Positions 1-7,305 of a stretch of 19,362 bases of DNA are shown piece by piece; within the stretch, counting starts at the first letter, position 1, and each line of letters begins with the position of its first letter. The position numbers and the translations under genes were made by a program. Under the pieces are notes generated by a model, which worked only from the letters and a program-made list of their open reading frames with translations, was not told the origin of the DNA and ran no database searches. Source of the stretch: CAG-826 sp964504595 (GTDB lineage: Bacteria > Bacillota_I > Bacilli_A > RFN20 > CAG-826); the NCBI GenBank assembly GCA_964504595.1, contig CAZDEE010000020.1, positions 1-19,362 on the forward strand, given 5' to 3'.

Positions 1-35
1 ACTTAATTTTAAAATTTAACAACACTTTTTCTTCG

Positions 36-46
36 TTTTGTCGAAA
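36..46 (+). promoter_or_regulatory. Spo0A-box-like site at the left edge
   Basis: The sequence TTTTGTCGAAA matches the Bacillus 0A box (core TGTCGAA with a T-rich 5' flank). It lies in noncoding DNA beyond the terminator of the pckA–birA operon. The gene it might control is outside the window. A TATTAT hexamer 22 bp downstream (68–73) could be a -10 for a rightward promoter, but no rightward gene follows, so a leftward target is equally possible. The 7-mer alone is not rare in DNA of this composition. Confidence 0.3.
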
Positions 47-94
47 GTCAGGTATCATATGGAAAAATATTATGTCAATATATTTTTTTATTTT

Positions 95-143
95 CATAGA
101 AAAAAGCCATTAAAAATCTATGCAAATTAGATTCTTAATAGCT
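95..143 (-). terminator. Intrinsic terminator of the pckA–oad–birA operon
   Basis: On the minus strand a 16-bp stem (arms 128–143 and 105–120, two G·U pairs) closes a 7-nt loop at 121–127. It is followed by a run of five to six T. It lies 10 nt beyond the birA stop codon, as expected for the end of the operon. Confidence 0.85.
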
Positions 144-152
144 TATCAAATC

Positions 153-866
153 TTAATGAAAAGATATTTCACCACTAGTAAGATTTATTTCTTTATTATC
201 AACGATTACTCTTAATGTATTATCATTATTTATATCAATAACTTTCACTAAACACTTTTTGTTATCAATAATCGCATAAACTTCTTTATTTTTTAAATAA
301 TTATTATTTTTTACGATAGTTAAATATGAATAATTATCATCCTTAATTTCATTAATAATTTTAAAACATTCTCTAAAAACTTTGTACTTAAACCAAAATA
401 AATTAGTTTTCTTCTTTTTTATATTAAATATTGAAGTAGCATTTATTGAGATATCGTCAAATACTTTTTGATTAACATTCAACCCTATTCCTACGACTAA
501 GACATCAATATTATTATCAATAGATATACTTTCAAGAAGAATACCACATATTTTTTTATTGCCAACATATACATCATTTGGCCATTTAATTGAAACATCA
601 TCTATATTTAATTTTTTTAAAACATTAAATATTGCAACTGCAATCCCCAAAGAAATACATCCATACTTTTTTATTAAATTAGGATCTTTAATCAAGATAG
701 AAAACAACAAATTTTCTTTATTATTACTTTTCCAAACTCGATTAATTCGTCCATGTCCCGATGTCTGATAATCAGCATATAAAACCGTATAATTTTCTAA
801 AATTTGATAATTTCTTTTTAAATATGAAGATGTCGAATCTATTTCCTTAAAATGAATTATTTTCAT
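153..866 (-). CDS. birA: Biotin–protein ligase, catalytic type without DNA-binding domain
   Basis: This 237-residue cytoplasmic enzyme activates biotin with ATP and attaches it to the lysine of a carrier protein. Visible motifs are the N-terminal DSTS stretch (10–13), the GHGR biotinyl-AMP loop (37–40), KWPND (94–98) and the KKICGILLE segment (104–112). These are followed by a small C-terminal domain. The protein starts directly at the catalytic domain. There is no N-terminal winged helix, so this is a monofunctional ligase that cannot act as a biotin-operon repressor. The ATG lies 1 nt beyond the oadB stop (TAATATG) with no clear Shine-Dalgarno sequence, which suggests translation by reinitiation. 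As last gene of the decarboxylase operon, its obvious substrate is the carrier protein encoded two genes upstream. Confidence 0.93.
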   Translation of the reverse strand: MKIIHFKEIDSTSSYLKRNYQILENYTVLYADYQTSGHGRINRVWKSNNKENLLFSILIKDPNLIKKYGCISLGIAVAIFNVLKKLNIDDVSIKWPNDVYVGNKKICGILLESISIDNNIDVLVVGIGLNVNQKVFDDISINATSIFNIKKKKTNLFWFKYKVFRECFKIINEIKDDNYSYLTIVKNNNYLKNKEVYAIIDNKKCLVKVIDINNDNTLRVIVDNKEINLTSGEISFH

Positions 867-867
867 A

Positions 868-2064
868 TTATAAGAAAATCGCCATTAATAAACCCGCTGC
901 AATAGCACTTCCGATAACACCAGCAACGTTTGGTCCCATTGCGTGCATTAATAAGAAATTGCTTGGATCTTCTTTTTGACCTTCTTTTTGAACAACTCTA
1001 GCGGCCATTGGAACAGCAGAAACACCTGCAGCACCAATCATAGGATTAACCTTTCCTTTTGTTAAAACGCACATTACTTTTCCACCTAAAATACCACATA
1101 TTGCGGAAATAACAAATGCAGAAATACCTAAAACAAAGATTTTTAATGTCTCAAGTTTTAAAAATGTTGTTCCAATTGCGGTTGCACCAACAGATAATCC
1201 TAAGCAAATTGTGCATATATATAACAAGGAATTTGCAACTGAATTAACAAGATTAGGAACAACACCAGATTCTTTGATTAAATTTCCTAACATCAAGCAA
1301 CCAATTAATGGAGTTGCATCAGGAACAATCAAACAAACAATTAAAGTAACAATAATTGGGAAAAGAATCTTTTCCGTTTTTGATACTTCTCTTAATTGTT
1401 CCATTTTAATTTTTCTTTCTTTCTTAGTTGTAAACAATCTAATAATCGGTGGGAAAATTACAGGAACTAAAGCCATATAAGAATAAGCCGCTAAAGCAAT
1501 AGGAGCTTGAAGTCCTAATGATTCACCACCTGATTTACCTAATAATATTGAAGAAACTAATATAGCTGTAGGTCCATCCGCTCCACCAATTATACCAATA
1601 GAAGCGGCTTCAAATGCATTAAAACCTAAAACTAATGCTAAGAAAAATGCGGCGAAAATACCAATTTGTGCTGCTGCACCAAGCAACATTGTTTTTTTAT
1701 TAGCAATTAAAGGTCCAAAATCTGTTGTAGCGCCAATACCTAAGAAAATAAGGCAAGGATAAATTCCATAGTCAACACCATAATACAAATATCCTATTAA
1801 TCCAGAATATTGATACTCAACTTCATTCGCGGAATTGATAAATTCTTTTTTAATAAAGACACCCGAGCCAGGTATATTTGCTAAGATCATTCCGAATGCA
1901 ATTGGAATCAATAAATAAGGTTCAAATTTCTTTTTTATTGCTAAAAACAAAAATAGGCAACCGATAAGAATCATCACTAAATTCATCCATCCATCATCTT
2001 GGAAGAAGCTCATGAATCCGATACTATCAAAAAATTTTTTTAAAATTTCTATTATTTTTTCCAT
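868..2064 (-). CDS. oadB: Oxaloacetate decarboxylase beta subunit, Na+-pumping carboxybiotin decarboxylase
   Basis: This 398-residue polytopic membrane protein removes CO2 from carboxybiotin and couples this to Na+ export. It has many hydrophobic segments. The family hallmark GIIGGADGPTAI lies at about 158–168; its Asp163 corresponds to the essential Asp203 of the Klebsiella enzyme. The C-terminal region has AAGVSAVPMAARV and GPNVAGVIGSA, the parts that in this family carry Na+-binding residues. Length is slightly below the usual 400–430. The same family also serves methylmalonyl-CoA and glutaconyl-CoA decarboxylases; the adjacent pyruvate-carboxylase-like alpha subunit favours oxaloacetate as substrate. 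Its ribosome binding site (AGGA) overlaps the stop of the biotin carrier gene. Confidence 0.93.
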   Translation of the reverse strand: MEKIIEILKKFFDSIGFMSFFQDDGWMNLVMILIGCLFLFLAIKKKFEPYLLIPIAFGMILANIPGSGVFIKKEFINSANEVEYQYSGLIGYLYYGVDYGIYPCLIFLGIGATTDFGPLIANKKTMLLGAAAQIGIFAAFFLALVLGFNAFEAASIGIIGGADGPTAILVSSILLGKSGGESLGLQAPIALAAYSYMALVPVIFPPIIRLFTTKKERKIKMEQLREVSKTEKILFPIIVTLIVCLIVPDATPLIGCLMLGNLIKESGVVPNLVNSVANSLLYICTICLGLSVGATAIGTTFLKLETLKIFVLGISAFVISAICGILGGKVMCVLTKGKVNPMIGAAGVSAVPMAARVVQKEGQKEDPSNFLLMHAMGPNVAGVIGSAIAAGLLMAIFL

Positions 2065-2067
2065 AAA

Positions 2068-2409
2068 CTATCCTAATACGATCAATACTTCATTAATATT
2101 TACAGAAGCTCCTGCATTAACTAAAACTTCAATAACTGTTCCTTCTGCAGTTGATGGTACTTCATTTTCAAGTTTCATTGCCTCAATAACAGCAACAATT
2201 TGACCTTTAGAAACTCTATCTCCTACCTTAACTTTTAATTCAAGTAACTTTCCAGATATTGGTGCGATGATTTTTGTACCATTTCCAGATTTAGAAACAC
2301 TGGTAGAAACGGTTGTATTTTCTTGTTTAATCGCTCCTTCTTTTTCACTTACTGCTTCAAGTTCAACTTCAAATAATTTTCCATTAACTTTTACTCTATA
2401 AACTTTCAT
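2068..2409 (-). CDS. Biotin carboxyl carrier protein of the decarboxylase complex
   Basis: This 113-residue protein has a C-terminal biotinyl domain (about 45–113). EAMKLEN places the biotinylated lysine at Lys79, and two conserved glycines frame the hammerhead fold (APISGKL near 49–55 and PSTAEG near 85–90). The N-terminal 20 residues form a short beta segment and residues 25–45 are a Ser/Thr-rich flexible linker. In Klebsiella-type enzymes this domain is the C-terminus of OadA; here it is a separate gene between oadG and oadB. It carries CO2 from the alpha subunit to the membrane beta subunit and should be charged by the BirA of this operon. Confidence 0.93.
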   Translation of the reverse strand: MKVYRVKVNGKLFEVELEAVSEKEGAIKQENTTVSTSVSKSGNGTKIIAPISGKLLELKVKVGDRVSKGQIVAVIEAMKLENEVPSTAEGTVIEVLVNAGASVNINEVLIVLG

Positions 2410-2411
2410 AA

Positions 2412-2759
2412 TTATTTAACCTCTCTTATGCTTACAACTTTAACATCTTTTTTAATTTCTTCACGATAATCAATCGAACTCACTAATATAGCCACCATTT
2501 GGTCTTCATCATTGACATTAATTTCTAATGAATGATTTTCTTCTAAATTTTCATTATTAGTCACATTATTAGTCGCAACTTTTTTATTCAAAAATAAATC
2601 AATAATCTTTGAAACGCATGAACTTATGCCTATAATTACAAGCAAGATTGAAAAAACAACTAAAATTGAAATTAAACATACAATCGCGCCACTTCCAAAG
2701 TCATATCTATCACTGCCTTGAATAATTCCTTCTAAAAAGCTTAAATCAATATATTTCAT
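2412..2759 (-). CDS. oadG: Oxaloacetate decarboxylase gamma-type small membrane subunit
   Basis: This is a 115-residue protein with one strong membrane helix (about 24–45), a short basic segment after it and a charged, Asn/Glu-rich tail. That layout matches OadG, the gamma subunit that anchors and assembles the complex. Sequence identity of gamma subunits is always low, so the call rests on layout and on position between oadA and the carrier gene. I chose the ATG at 2759. The in-frame GTG at 2768 lies within the ribosome binding site AGGTGA and would only add Met-Lys-Lys. The gap to oadA is 12 nt with this start. Confidence 0.75.
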   Translation of the reverse strand: MKYIDLSFLEGIIQGSDRYDFGSGAIVCLISILVVFSILLVIIGISSCVSKIIDLFLNKKVATNNVTNNENLEENHSLEINVNDEDQMVAILVSSIDYREEIKKDVKVVSIREVK

Positions 2760-2771
2760 TTTTTTCACCTA

Positions 2772-4157
2772 CTAAATATAAATATTAAATTCTTCAACTT
2801 CATTTTCATTTTCTGAAGCTTTATTATATTTTTTATCCAAAAACTCCACTGCTACTTTTTCAAATAACGCCAAAGATAAAATATCTTCATCACATTTAGC
2901 AATACTTTTATATTTTTCTTTTAATAATTCAAATTCAGGCTTTAATAAATCTGCTGGTCTACATGTAATAACTTCATCATCACCAATAATCTTATTTTTT
3001 ATTTCTTCATTTACTGGTGAAGGCCATTTACCATAATTCCCATGCAAATACTCTTTTATTTCTTTAGCTACTACCTTATATCTTTCTCCCATAACCACGT
3101 TTAGTACCGCTTGAGTACCTACCATTTGTGATAAAGGAGTAACTAAAGGTGGATAGCCCATATCTTGACGAACACGAGGTATCTCTCTTAAAACTTCATC
3201 ATATTTATCAAGTGCATTTTGACCTTTTAATTGATTTATTAAATTTGATAACATTCCACCTGGAACTTGATATGTTAAAATATTTGGATTAACCGATAAA
3301 GCTTTTGGATTTAGTAATCCATTTGCTAAATATTTCGCTTTAATACTTTCCATAATTGGTTCTGCTAAATGCAAAGAATCAACATTAAGTTTCGGATCAT
3401 ATTTTGTTCCTTTTAAGGAAACTGAAAATGTTTGAGTAGAAGGTTGAGCAGTACCACCAGATAAAGGAGATAAGCAACAATCAACAATATCACAGCCCGC
3501 TTCAATTGCGGCCATATAAGTAAGTTCACAAATACCACCAGTACAATGTGAATGCAGTTCAATTGGTAATTTTGTATTTTTCTTCAATGCACTGATTAAT
3601 TTTTTAGCATCTTCAGGTAACAAAACTCCCGCCATATCCTTAATACAAATAGAATCCGCTCCAAGTTTTTCAATTTCTTGAGCTAATGAAATATAATACT
3701 CAATTGTATGAACTGGTGATGTTGTATAACTTAAAGCAATTTGACATTCTCCACCATATTTTTTTGTAGATAAAACTGCTTGCTTTAAATTTCTGATATC
3801 ATTCAGTGCATCAAAAACACGAATAATATCAATACCATTTTCAATTGACTTCTTACAAAACATATCAACTACATCATCAGAATAATGACGATAACCTAAT
3901 AAATTTTGTCCACGAAGTAACATTTGAAGCTTTGTTTTTTTACAAACAGCTCTAATTTTTCTTAATCTTTCCCAAGGATCTTCATTTAAAAATCTTAAAC
4001 AAGAATCAAATGTTGCACCGCCCCATACTTCTAATGCATAATAACCAGCATTATCTAATACTTTTGCTAAAGAAACGACTTCGTCAGTTGTCATTCTTGT
4101 CGCAAATAAAGATTGGTGTCCATCTCGTAAACTTGTTTCAACAATTTTAACACCCAT
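2772..4157 (-). CDS. oadA: Oxaloacetate decarboxylase alpha subunit, carboxyltransferase domain
   Basis: This 461-residue cytoplasmic subunit transfers the carboxyl group of oxaloacetate to biotin, releasing pyruvate. It is a DRE-TIM barrel of the pyruvate-carboxylase/OadA family. It opens with ETSLRDGHQSLFATRM (7–22). Expected metal ligands are Asp12, His202 and His204, and Lys173 in CIKDMAG is the likely carbamylated lysine. Residues from about 300 form the conserved carboxylase domain (PGGMLSNL, YPPLVTPLSQMVG). It lacks the C-terminal biotin domain of Klebsiella OadA, which is supplied by the separate carrier gene. There is no biotin carboxylase in the window, which argues for a decarboxylase rather than a pyruvate carboxylase. 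Its AGGTGAT site overlaps the pckA stop. Confidence 0.92.
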   Translation of the reverse strand: MGVKIVETSLRDGHQSLFATRMTTDEVVSLAKVLDNAGYYALEVWGGATFDSCLRFLNEDPWERLRKIRAVCKKTKLQMLLRGQNLLGYRHYSDDVVDMFCKKSIENGIDIIRVFDALNDIRNLKQAVLSTKKYGGECQIALSYTTSPVHTIEYYISLAQEIEKLGADSICIKDMAGVLLPEDAKKLISALKKNTKLPIELHSHCTGGICELTYMAAIEAGCDIVDCCLSPLSGGTAQPSTQTFSVSLKGTKYDPKLNVDSLHLAEPIMESIKAKYLANGLLNPKALSVNPNILTYQVPGGMLSNLINQLKGQNALDKYDEVLREIPRVRQDMGYPPLVTPLSQMVGTQAVLNVVMGERYKVVAKEIKEYLHGNYGKWPSPVNEEIKNKIIGDDEVITCRPADLLKPEFELLKEKYKSIAKCDEDILSLALFEKVAVEFLDKKYNKASENENEVEEFNIYI

Positions 4158-4168
4158 ATAATAATCAC

Positions 4169-5854
4169 CTATTTAATTAAATTTGCTTCGTTAACAACTT
4201 TTTCAATTGCTTCTAAGGCATCAGCAGGCAATTTATCAAATCCACCTTTTAGTGTTTTACGAGATTTAACAAATTTAACGCGATCCATCATGCGAGCTTT
4301 TAATTGTTCAACATAATCCTTATCATCAAAATTTGGAATAAAACCTTCTAAATTGTAAATTTCAATATCGGAGAATGGACCCCATTTAACAAAATCTGCT
4401 TTTCCTTCAACAACTGCTTCAATAACGCCTAATGTATCTTTAGGAGTAACTTTTTTGCCCATAAAATCACCGGTGTTAATGATGTAGCATGCGACATCCT
4501 TTTCTTCAAATAACTTTTTAAATTTTGCATAATCATTTGCAAGTGGATAAGTTCTAAATGGATTTGCATAAGGTTCAACTACTAAAGCATTTGGATCAAC
4601 TCCTGGCGCTAATCTTTCTGCTGATGAACGCTTTGTTGCAAGCGTAGCTCCCATAACCGCGGCTAAAGAAGCACCTTTTAACTTAACGATAGGTGGAAGA
4701 GTTGGATCTTTCATTATCCAGAAAATAGCATTAACTGGTGAATCTAATTTATCAACTCTATTTGGAGACCAAAGTTTAGATTTAATTGCTCTACCATTTC
4801 CATTCCTAATATCTTCTGTTACTAATACAATATTTCCATTTTCATCTTGTGTTGCCGAACAATTTTGTACAGTTAATAAATACTTATTGTCAGGACATCC
4901 TGTTGGATAATCCGCTGTCTTATCAAAATATGATGGTTCAAGAGCGACTGAAGAACATGTATCAGTATTAATAATAAATGCATCATCATGTAAAACTTTT
5001 ACTCCATATTTTCCACCATGTTTAGCGTGGGTAATTGTTGACTTACCACTTCCTGATAAACCATATACAGAAGCAACAAATTTTCTACCATCATCTAAGG
5101 TATATTCTTTTTGTCCTCCATGACAAGAAGCATAGCCATTTCTATTAGCAATTGCCCAAGCAATTGTCAATGTACCTTTTTTATGCTCACCGAAATATCT
5201 CATACCTAATATTGCTGCGCAATTGGTTTCAGTTGAGAAGTAAGCTAAACATTTACCATCACAAACATCAGTTTGATTAGTACCAGCCCAACTTGGATCT
5301 GAGAAAATATAAATATCTGGCTCATTACCATTACCGACTGGTTTTGAATCTTTATACATTTTTAAATAGGTATCATTTATATATTGGAAATTTAATAACC
5401 AATTGTATAAAATATTTTCTTGACCTTCTGGAATAAGTAAATGTGCCTTAACCATAAATTCTTTATCTAAGCCAATATATGCCTCTGCATGATACATTTT
5501 CTTATAACGTGTATCATATACTGCATCCATTAAAATCTTATCTAATTTTTCACTATCCACTCCTGGCTCACCTTGGATTCTTCTTGCCGCGGCGTAACGA
5601 CCAGTAATTGAACCATCATTAAATAATAAAACTTTTGCATCAGTATCTAATCCTATTGCTTCTGGATTATAAACTGGCATATCAGTGACAATAGTGCCTG
5701 GAGAATTCTTTGCTAAATTATATGCTTCTTTTAATGAATTAACTTTTACGACATTATTGCCATAAAAAGCCGCTTCAATAATCGATCTTGTTTTAGCAAA
5801 TCCAGGTTTTCCTTTTCCAATTTCATTAATTGGATAAAATGCTTTAGTTGACAT
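4169..5854 (-). CDS. pckA: Phosphoenolpyruvate carboxykinase (ATP), divergent
   Basis: This 561-residue cytosolic enzyme interconverts oxaloacetate + ATP and PEP + CO2 + ADP. Support comes from the kinase-1 P-loop GLSGSGKST (265–273), the upstream MRYFGEHKKG segment (218–227) that parallels the GGEMKKG of E. coli PckA, and IINTGDFMGKKVTPKDT near the C-terminus. The usual kinase-2 motif IGDDEHGW reads LHDDAFI here (289–294), and the protein is about 20 residues longer than typical, so it belongs to a divergent branch. A strong AAGGAGG lies 8 nt before the ATG. It is the first long gene of the operon and feeds or drains the oxaloacetate pool used by the decarboxylase behind it. Confidence 0.88.
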   Translation of the reverse strand: MSTKAFYPINEIGKGKPGFAKTRSIIEAAFYGNNVVKVNSLKEAYNLAKNSPGTIVTDMPVYNPEAIGLDTDAKVLLFNDGSITGRYAAARRIQGEPGVDSEKLDKILMDAVYDTRYKKMYHAEAYIGLDKEFMVKAHLLIPEGQENILYNWLLNFQYINDTYLKMYKDSKPVGNGNEPDIYIFSDPSWAGTNQTDVCDGKCLAYFSTETNCAAILGMRYFGEHKKGTLTIAWAIANRNGYASCHGGQKEYTLDDGRKFVASVYGLSGSGKSTITHAKHGGKYGVKVLHDDAFIINTDTCSSVALEPSYFDKTADYPTGCPDNKYLLTVQNCSATQDENGNIVLVTEDIRNGNGRAIKSKLWSPNRVDKLDSPVNAIFWIMKDPTLPPIVKLKGASLAAVMGATLATKRSSAERLAPGVDPNALVVEPYANPFRTYPLANDYAKFKKLFEEKDVACYIINTGDFMGKKVTPKDTLGVIEAVVEGKADFVKWGPFSDIEIYNLEGFIPNFDDKDYVEQLKARMMDRVKFVKSRKTLKGGFDKLPADALEAIEKVVNEANLIK

Positions 5855-5922
5855 AAATAAACCCTCCTTAATATATATAACGTTTGATTTTTCAACTTAA
5901 TTTTAAGAAAAACAAAAATCGG

Positions 5923-5942
5923 TTTAATATTAACATATTAAA
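5923..5942. promoter_or_regulatory. Interrupted palindrome in the pckA leader, possible operator
   Basis: TTTAATAT-TAAC-ATATTAAA has 8-bp perfect arms around a 4-bp centre. It lies about 70 bp before pckA and overlaps the stop codon of the small leader ORF. It could be an operator or a weak all-A/T hairpin. With arms made only of A and T, chance is a real possibility. Confidence 0.35.
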
Positions 5943-6015
5943 ATTTAAAAAACAATGAATTATGCCTATAAAAAATCTTCTTTTTTTGATTCTCAAAATT
6001 ATTTCTTTTTTTCAT
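5938..6015 (-). CDS. Possible 25-residue leader peptide upstream of pckA
   Basis: The ATG at 6015 is preceded by AGAGGTGGG (6019–6027), a better ribosome binding site than many in this window. The frame runs 25 codons to TAA. The product would be basic and Lys/Asn/Phe-rich, starting MKKRNNFENQKKK, with no hydrophobic helix. It lies just behind the best promoter of the region and ends 83 nt before the pckA ATG. I do not recognise it. It could be a translated leader that influences pckA, an unrelated small protein, or a chance frame in AT-rich DNA. The ribosome binding site is the main argument for it. Confidence 0.35.
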   Translation of the reverse strand: MKKRNNFENQKKKIFYRHNSLFFKF

Positions 6016-6035
6016 TTTCCCACCTCTAAATAGTT

Positions 6036-6065
6036 ATTATTCTCAAAATAATGGCATTATGTCAA
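6036..6065 (-). promoter_or_regulatory. Candidate sigma-A promoter of the pckA–oad–birA operon
   Basis: On the minus strand TTGACA (6060–6065, perfect -35) is followed after 18 bp by AATAAT (6036–6041, five of six -10 matches). Transcription would start near 6029, just before the ribosome binding site of the small leader ORF and about 175 nt before pckA. It lies directly downstream of the mnmA terminator, as a new transcription unit requires. Confidence 0.6.
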
Positions 6066-6080
6066 AAATACCAATTGAAG

Positions 6081-6126
6081 CGAAAAAAACTGTCTTTATA
6101 CTAAATATTTTTTTAGTTAAGACAGT
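6081..6126 (-). terminator. Intrinsic terminator of dtd–mnmA
   Basis: An outer 8-bp stem (6119–6126 with 6089–6096) continues into an inner 6-bp ACTAAA/TTTAGT stem. On the minus strand it is followed by six T (6083–6088). It ends the dtd–mnmA transcript about 60 nt beyond the mnmA stop and insulates it from the pckA promoter. Confidence 0.75.
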
Positions 6127-6188
6127 GATTTATTAATATTAAAATTAATGCTAAATAATTTTAGCGATAAAACTTAATATAATTAAAA

Positions 6189-7301
6189 CTATTTAAAAGT
6201 TTTGTCAATAATTCCTCCACCAATTAAAACATCATCAAGATAAAATGCCGCGGCTTGACCAGGTGTAACCGCCGCATAAGGTTTATCATAAATTACTTCG
6301 ATTTCATTTTCAGAAATCTTAGTTATTGTAATACCTAAATCTTCTTGACGATATCTAAATTTCACCTTACATTTTAAAGGAAGCTTAGTGTCTTTTAACA
6401 ACCAATTAACTTGATTAATTATTGCTTTATTTGTCATTAAAGCTTCATTGCTTGGATCGTTTGCGACATATAAAATATTCTTTTTTACATCTTTATCACA
6501 AACAAACCAAGAATGATTCGTAGTTCCAGAGATTCCTCCAATTCCTAAACCTCTTCTTTGTCCTAAAGTATAATATAATACTCCATCATGTTTTCCTAAA
6601 ATCCTTCCGGTATCAATATCAACAATATCGCCTTTAGATGCCGGAATATAATTTTGTAAAAAAGCTTTAAACTTTCTTTCACCAATAAAGCAAACTCCCG
6701 TTGAATCTTTCTTCTTAGCAATTGGAAGATTTAATTCTTCGGCAATTCTTCTAACTTCCGGTTTATCAATATCGCCTAAAGGAAAAAGGCATGAAGCAAT
6801 TTGTTTTTCCGATAATTGCGATAAAAAATATGTTTGATCTTTATTTAAATCAAAAGCTTTCTTTAAATATACATGACCATCTTTTGTTATTCTTTTTGCA
6901 TAATGACCAGTGGCAATATAATCACATCCCATTTTACGTGCAAACTCTAAAAAAGAATCAAATTTAATATATTTATTGCAAAAAATATCTGGATTTGGAG
7001 TTCTTCCCCTTTTATATTCATCTAAAAAATATGCAAAAACTTCATTCCAATATTCTTCAATAAAATCAATTCTATAAAGGGGAATATCTAACATTTCAGC
7101 TACTTTTTTCGCATCCTCATAGTCAGCCTCTTGTGGACAACAAGGATCGTTTAAAGTAGGATTTCCTAAAAAATCACCATTCGTAATCGCATCCCAATTT
7201 CTCATAAAACCAGCGACTACATCATAACCTTGCTTTTTTAATAAATATGCGGCAACCGCCGAATCGACTCCTCCTGAGAGTCCAATCATAACTTTTTCCA
7301 T
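6189..7301 (-). CDS. mnmA: tRNA-specific 2-thiouridylase MnmA
   Basis: This 370-residue cytoplasmic enzyme inserts sulfur at the 2-position of wobble uridine 34 in Lys, Glu and Gln tRNAs. The PP-loop SGGVDS lies at 9–14, the nucleophile Cys108 in PNPDIFCNKYIKF and the second catalytic Cys204 in STGVCFIGERKF. ATGHYAK at 130–136 is also conserved. Length is normal. I chose the ATG at 7301, preceded by AGGAAGT and matching the family N-terminus (MEKVMIGLSGG). An in-frame GTG at 7319 would overlap dtd by 14 nt. With the ATG start the gap to dtd is 4 nt, so the two are co-transcribed. The usual desulfurase partner gene is not in the window. Confidence 0.95.
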   Translation of the reverse strand: MEKVMIGLSGGVDSAVAAYLLKKQGYDVVAGFMRNWDAITNGDFLGNPTLNDPCCPQEADYEDAKKVAEMLDIPLYRIDFIEEYWNEVFAYFLDEYKRGRTPNPDIFCNKYIKFDSFLEFARKMGCDYIATGHYAKRITKDGHVYLKKAFDLNKDQTYFLSQLSEKQIASCLFPLGDIDKPEVRRIAEELNLPIAKKKDSTGVCFIGERKFKAFLQNYIPASKGDIVDIDTGRILGKHDGVLYYTLGQRRGLGIGGISGTTNHSWFVCDKDVKKNILYVANDPSNEALMTNKAIINQVNWLLKDTKLPLKCKVKFRYRQEDLGITITKISENEIEVIYDKPYAAVTPGQAAAFYLDDVLIGGGIIDKTFK

Positions 7302-7305
7302 ATTA

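Larger units (their letters stand above)
5855..6188. other. 334-nt intergenic region: pckA leader and mnmA terminator
   Basis: Reading on the minus strand from 6188 to 5855, this stretch holds the mnmA terminator (6081–6126), a sigma-A-like promoter (6036–6065) and a possible 25-codon ORF (5938–6015). It also holds an interrupted palindrome (5923–5942), two copies of a 14-bp sequence (6039–6052 and 5989–6002) and finally the pckA ribosome binding site. I recognise no known riboswitch or T-box sequence in it. Confidence 0.7.

Noticed and set aside
59..130. 23-codon plus-strand ORF at the left edge
   Set aside because: It has only a poor ribosome binding site and runs into the birA terminator stem; no independent support.
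559..768. Plus-strand frames opposite birA, oadB, spoVAF, spoVAE, sigF and spoIIAB
   Set aside because: They are antisense shadows of well-supported genes, without ribosome binding sites or recognisable protein features.
829..835. Another exact TGTCGAA inside birA
   Set aside because: It is inside coding sequence, isolated, without the T-rich flank, and about two such 7-mers are expected by chance in the window.
5855..6060. Riboswitch or T-box upstream of pckA
   Set aside because: I see no conserved core of any class I know and no terminator/antiterminator pair close to pckA.
6150..6165. Small hairpin GCTAAA-TAAT-TTTAGC after mnmA
   Set aside because: Six mostly A/T pairs and no clean T run on the minus strand; the hairpin at 6081–6126 is a far better terminator.
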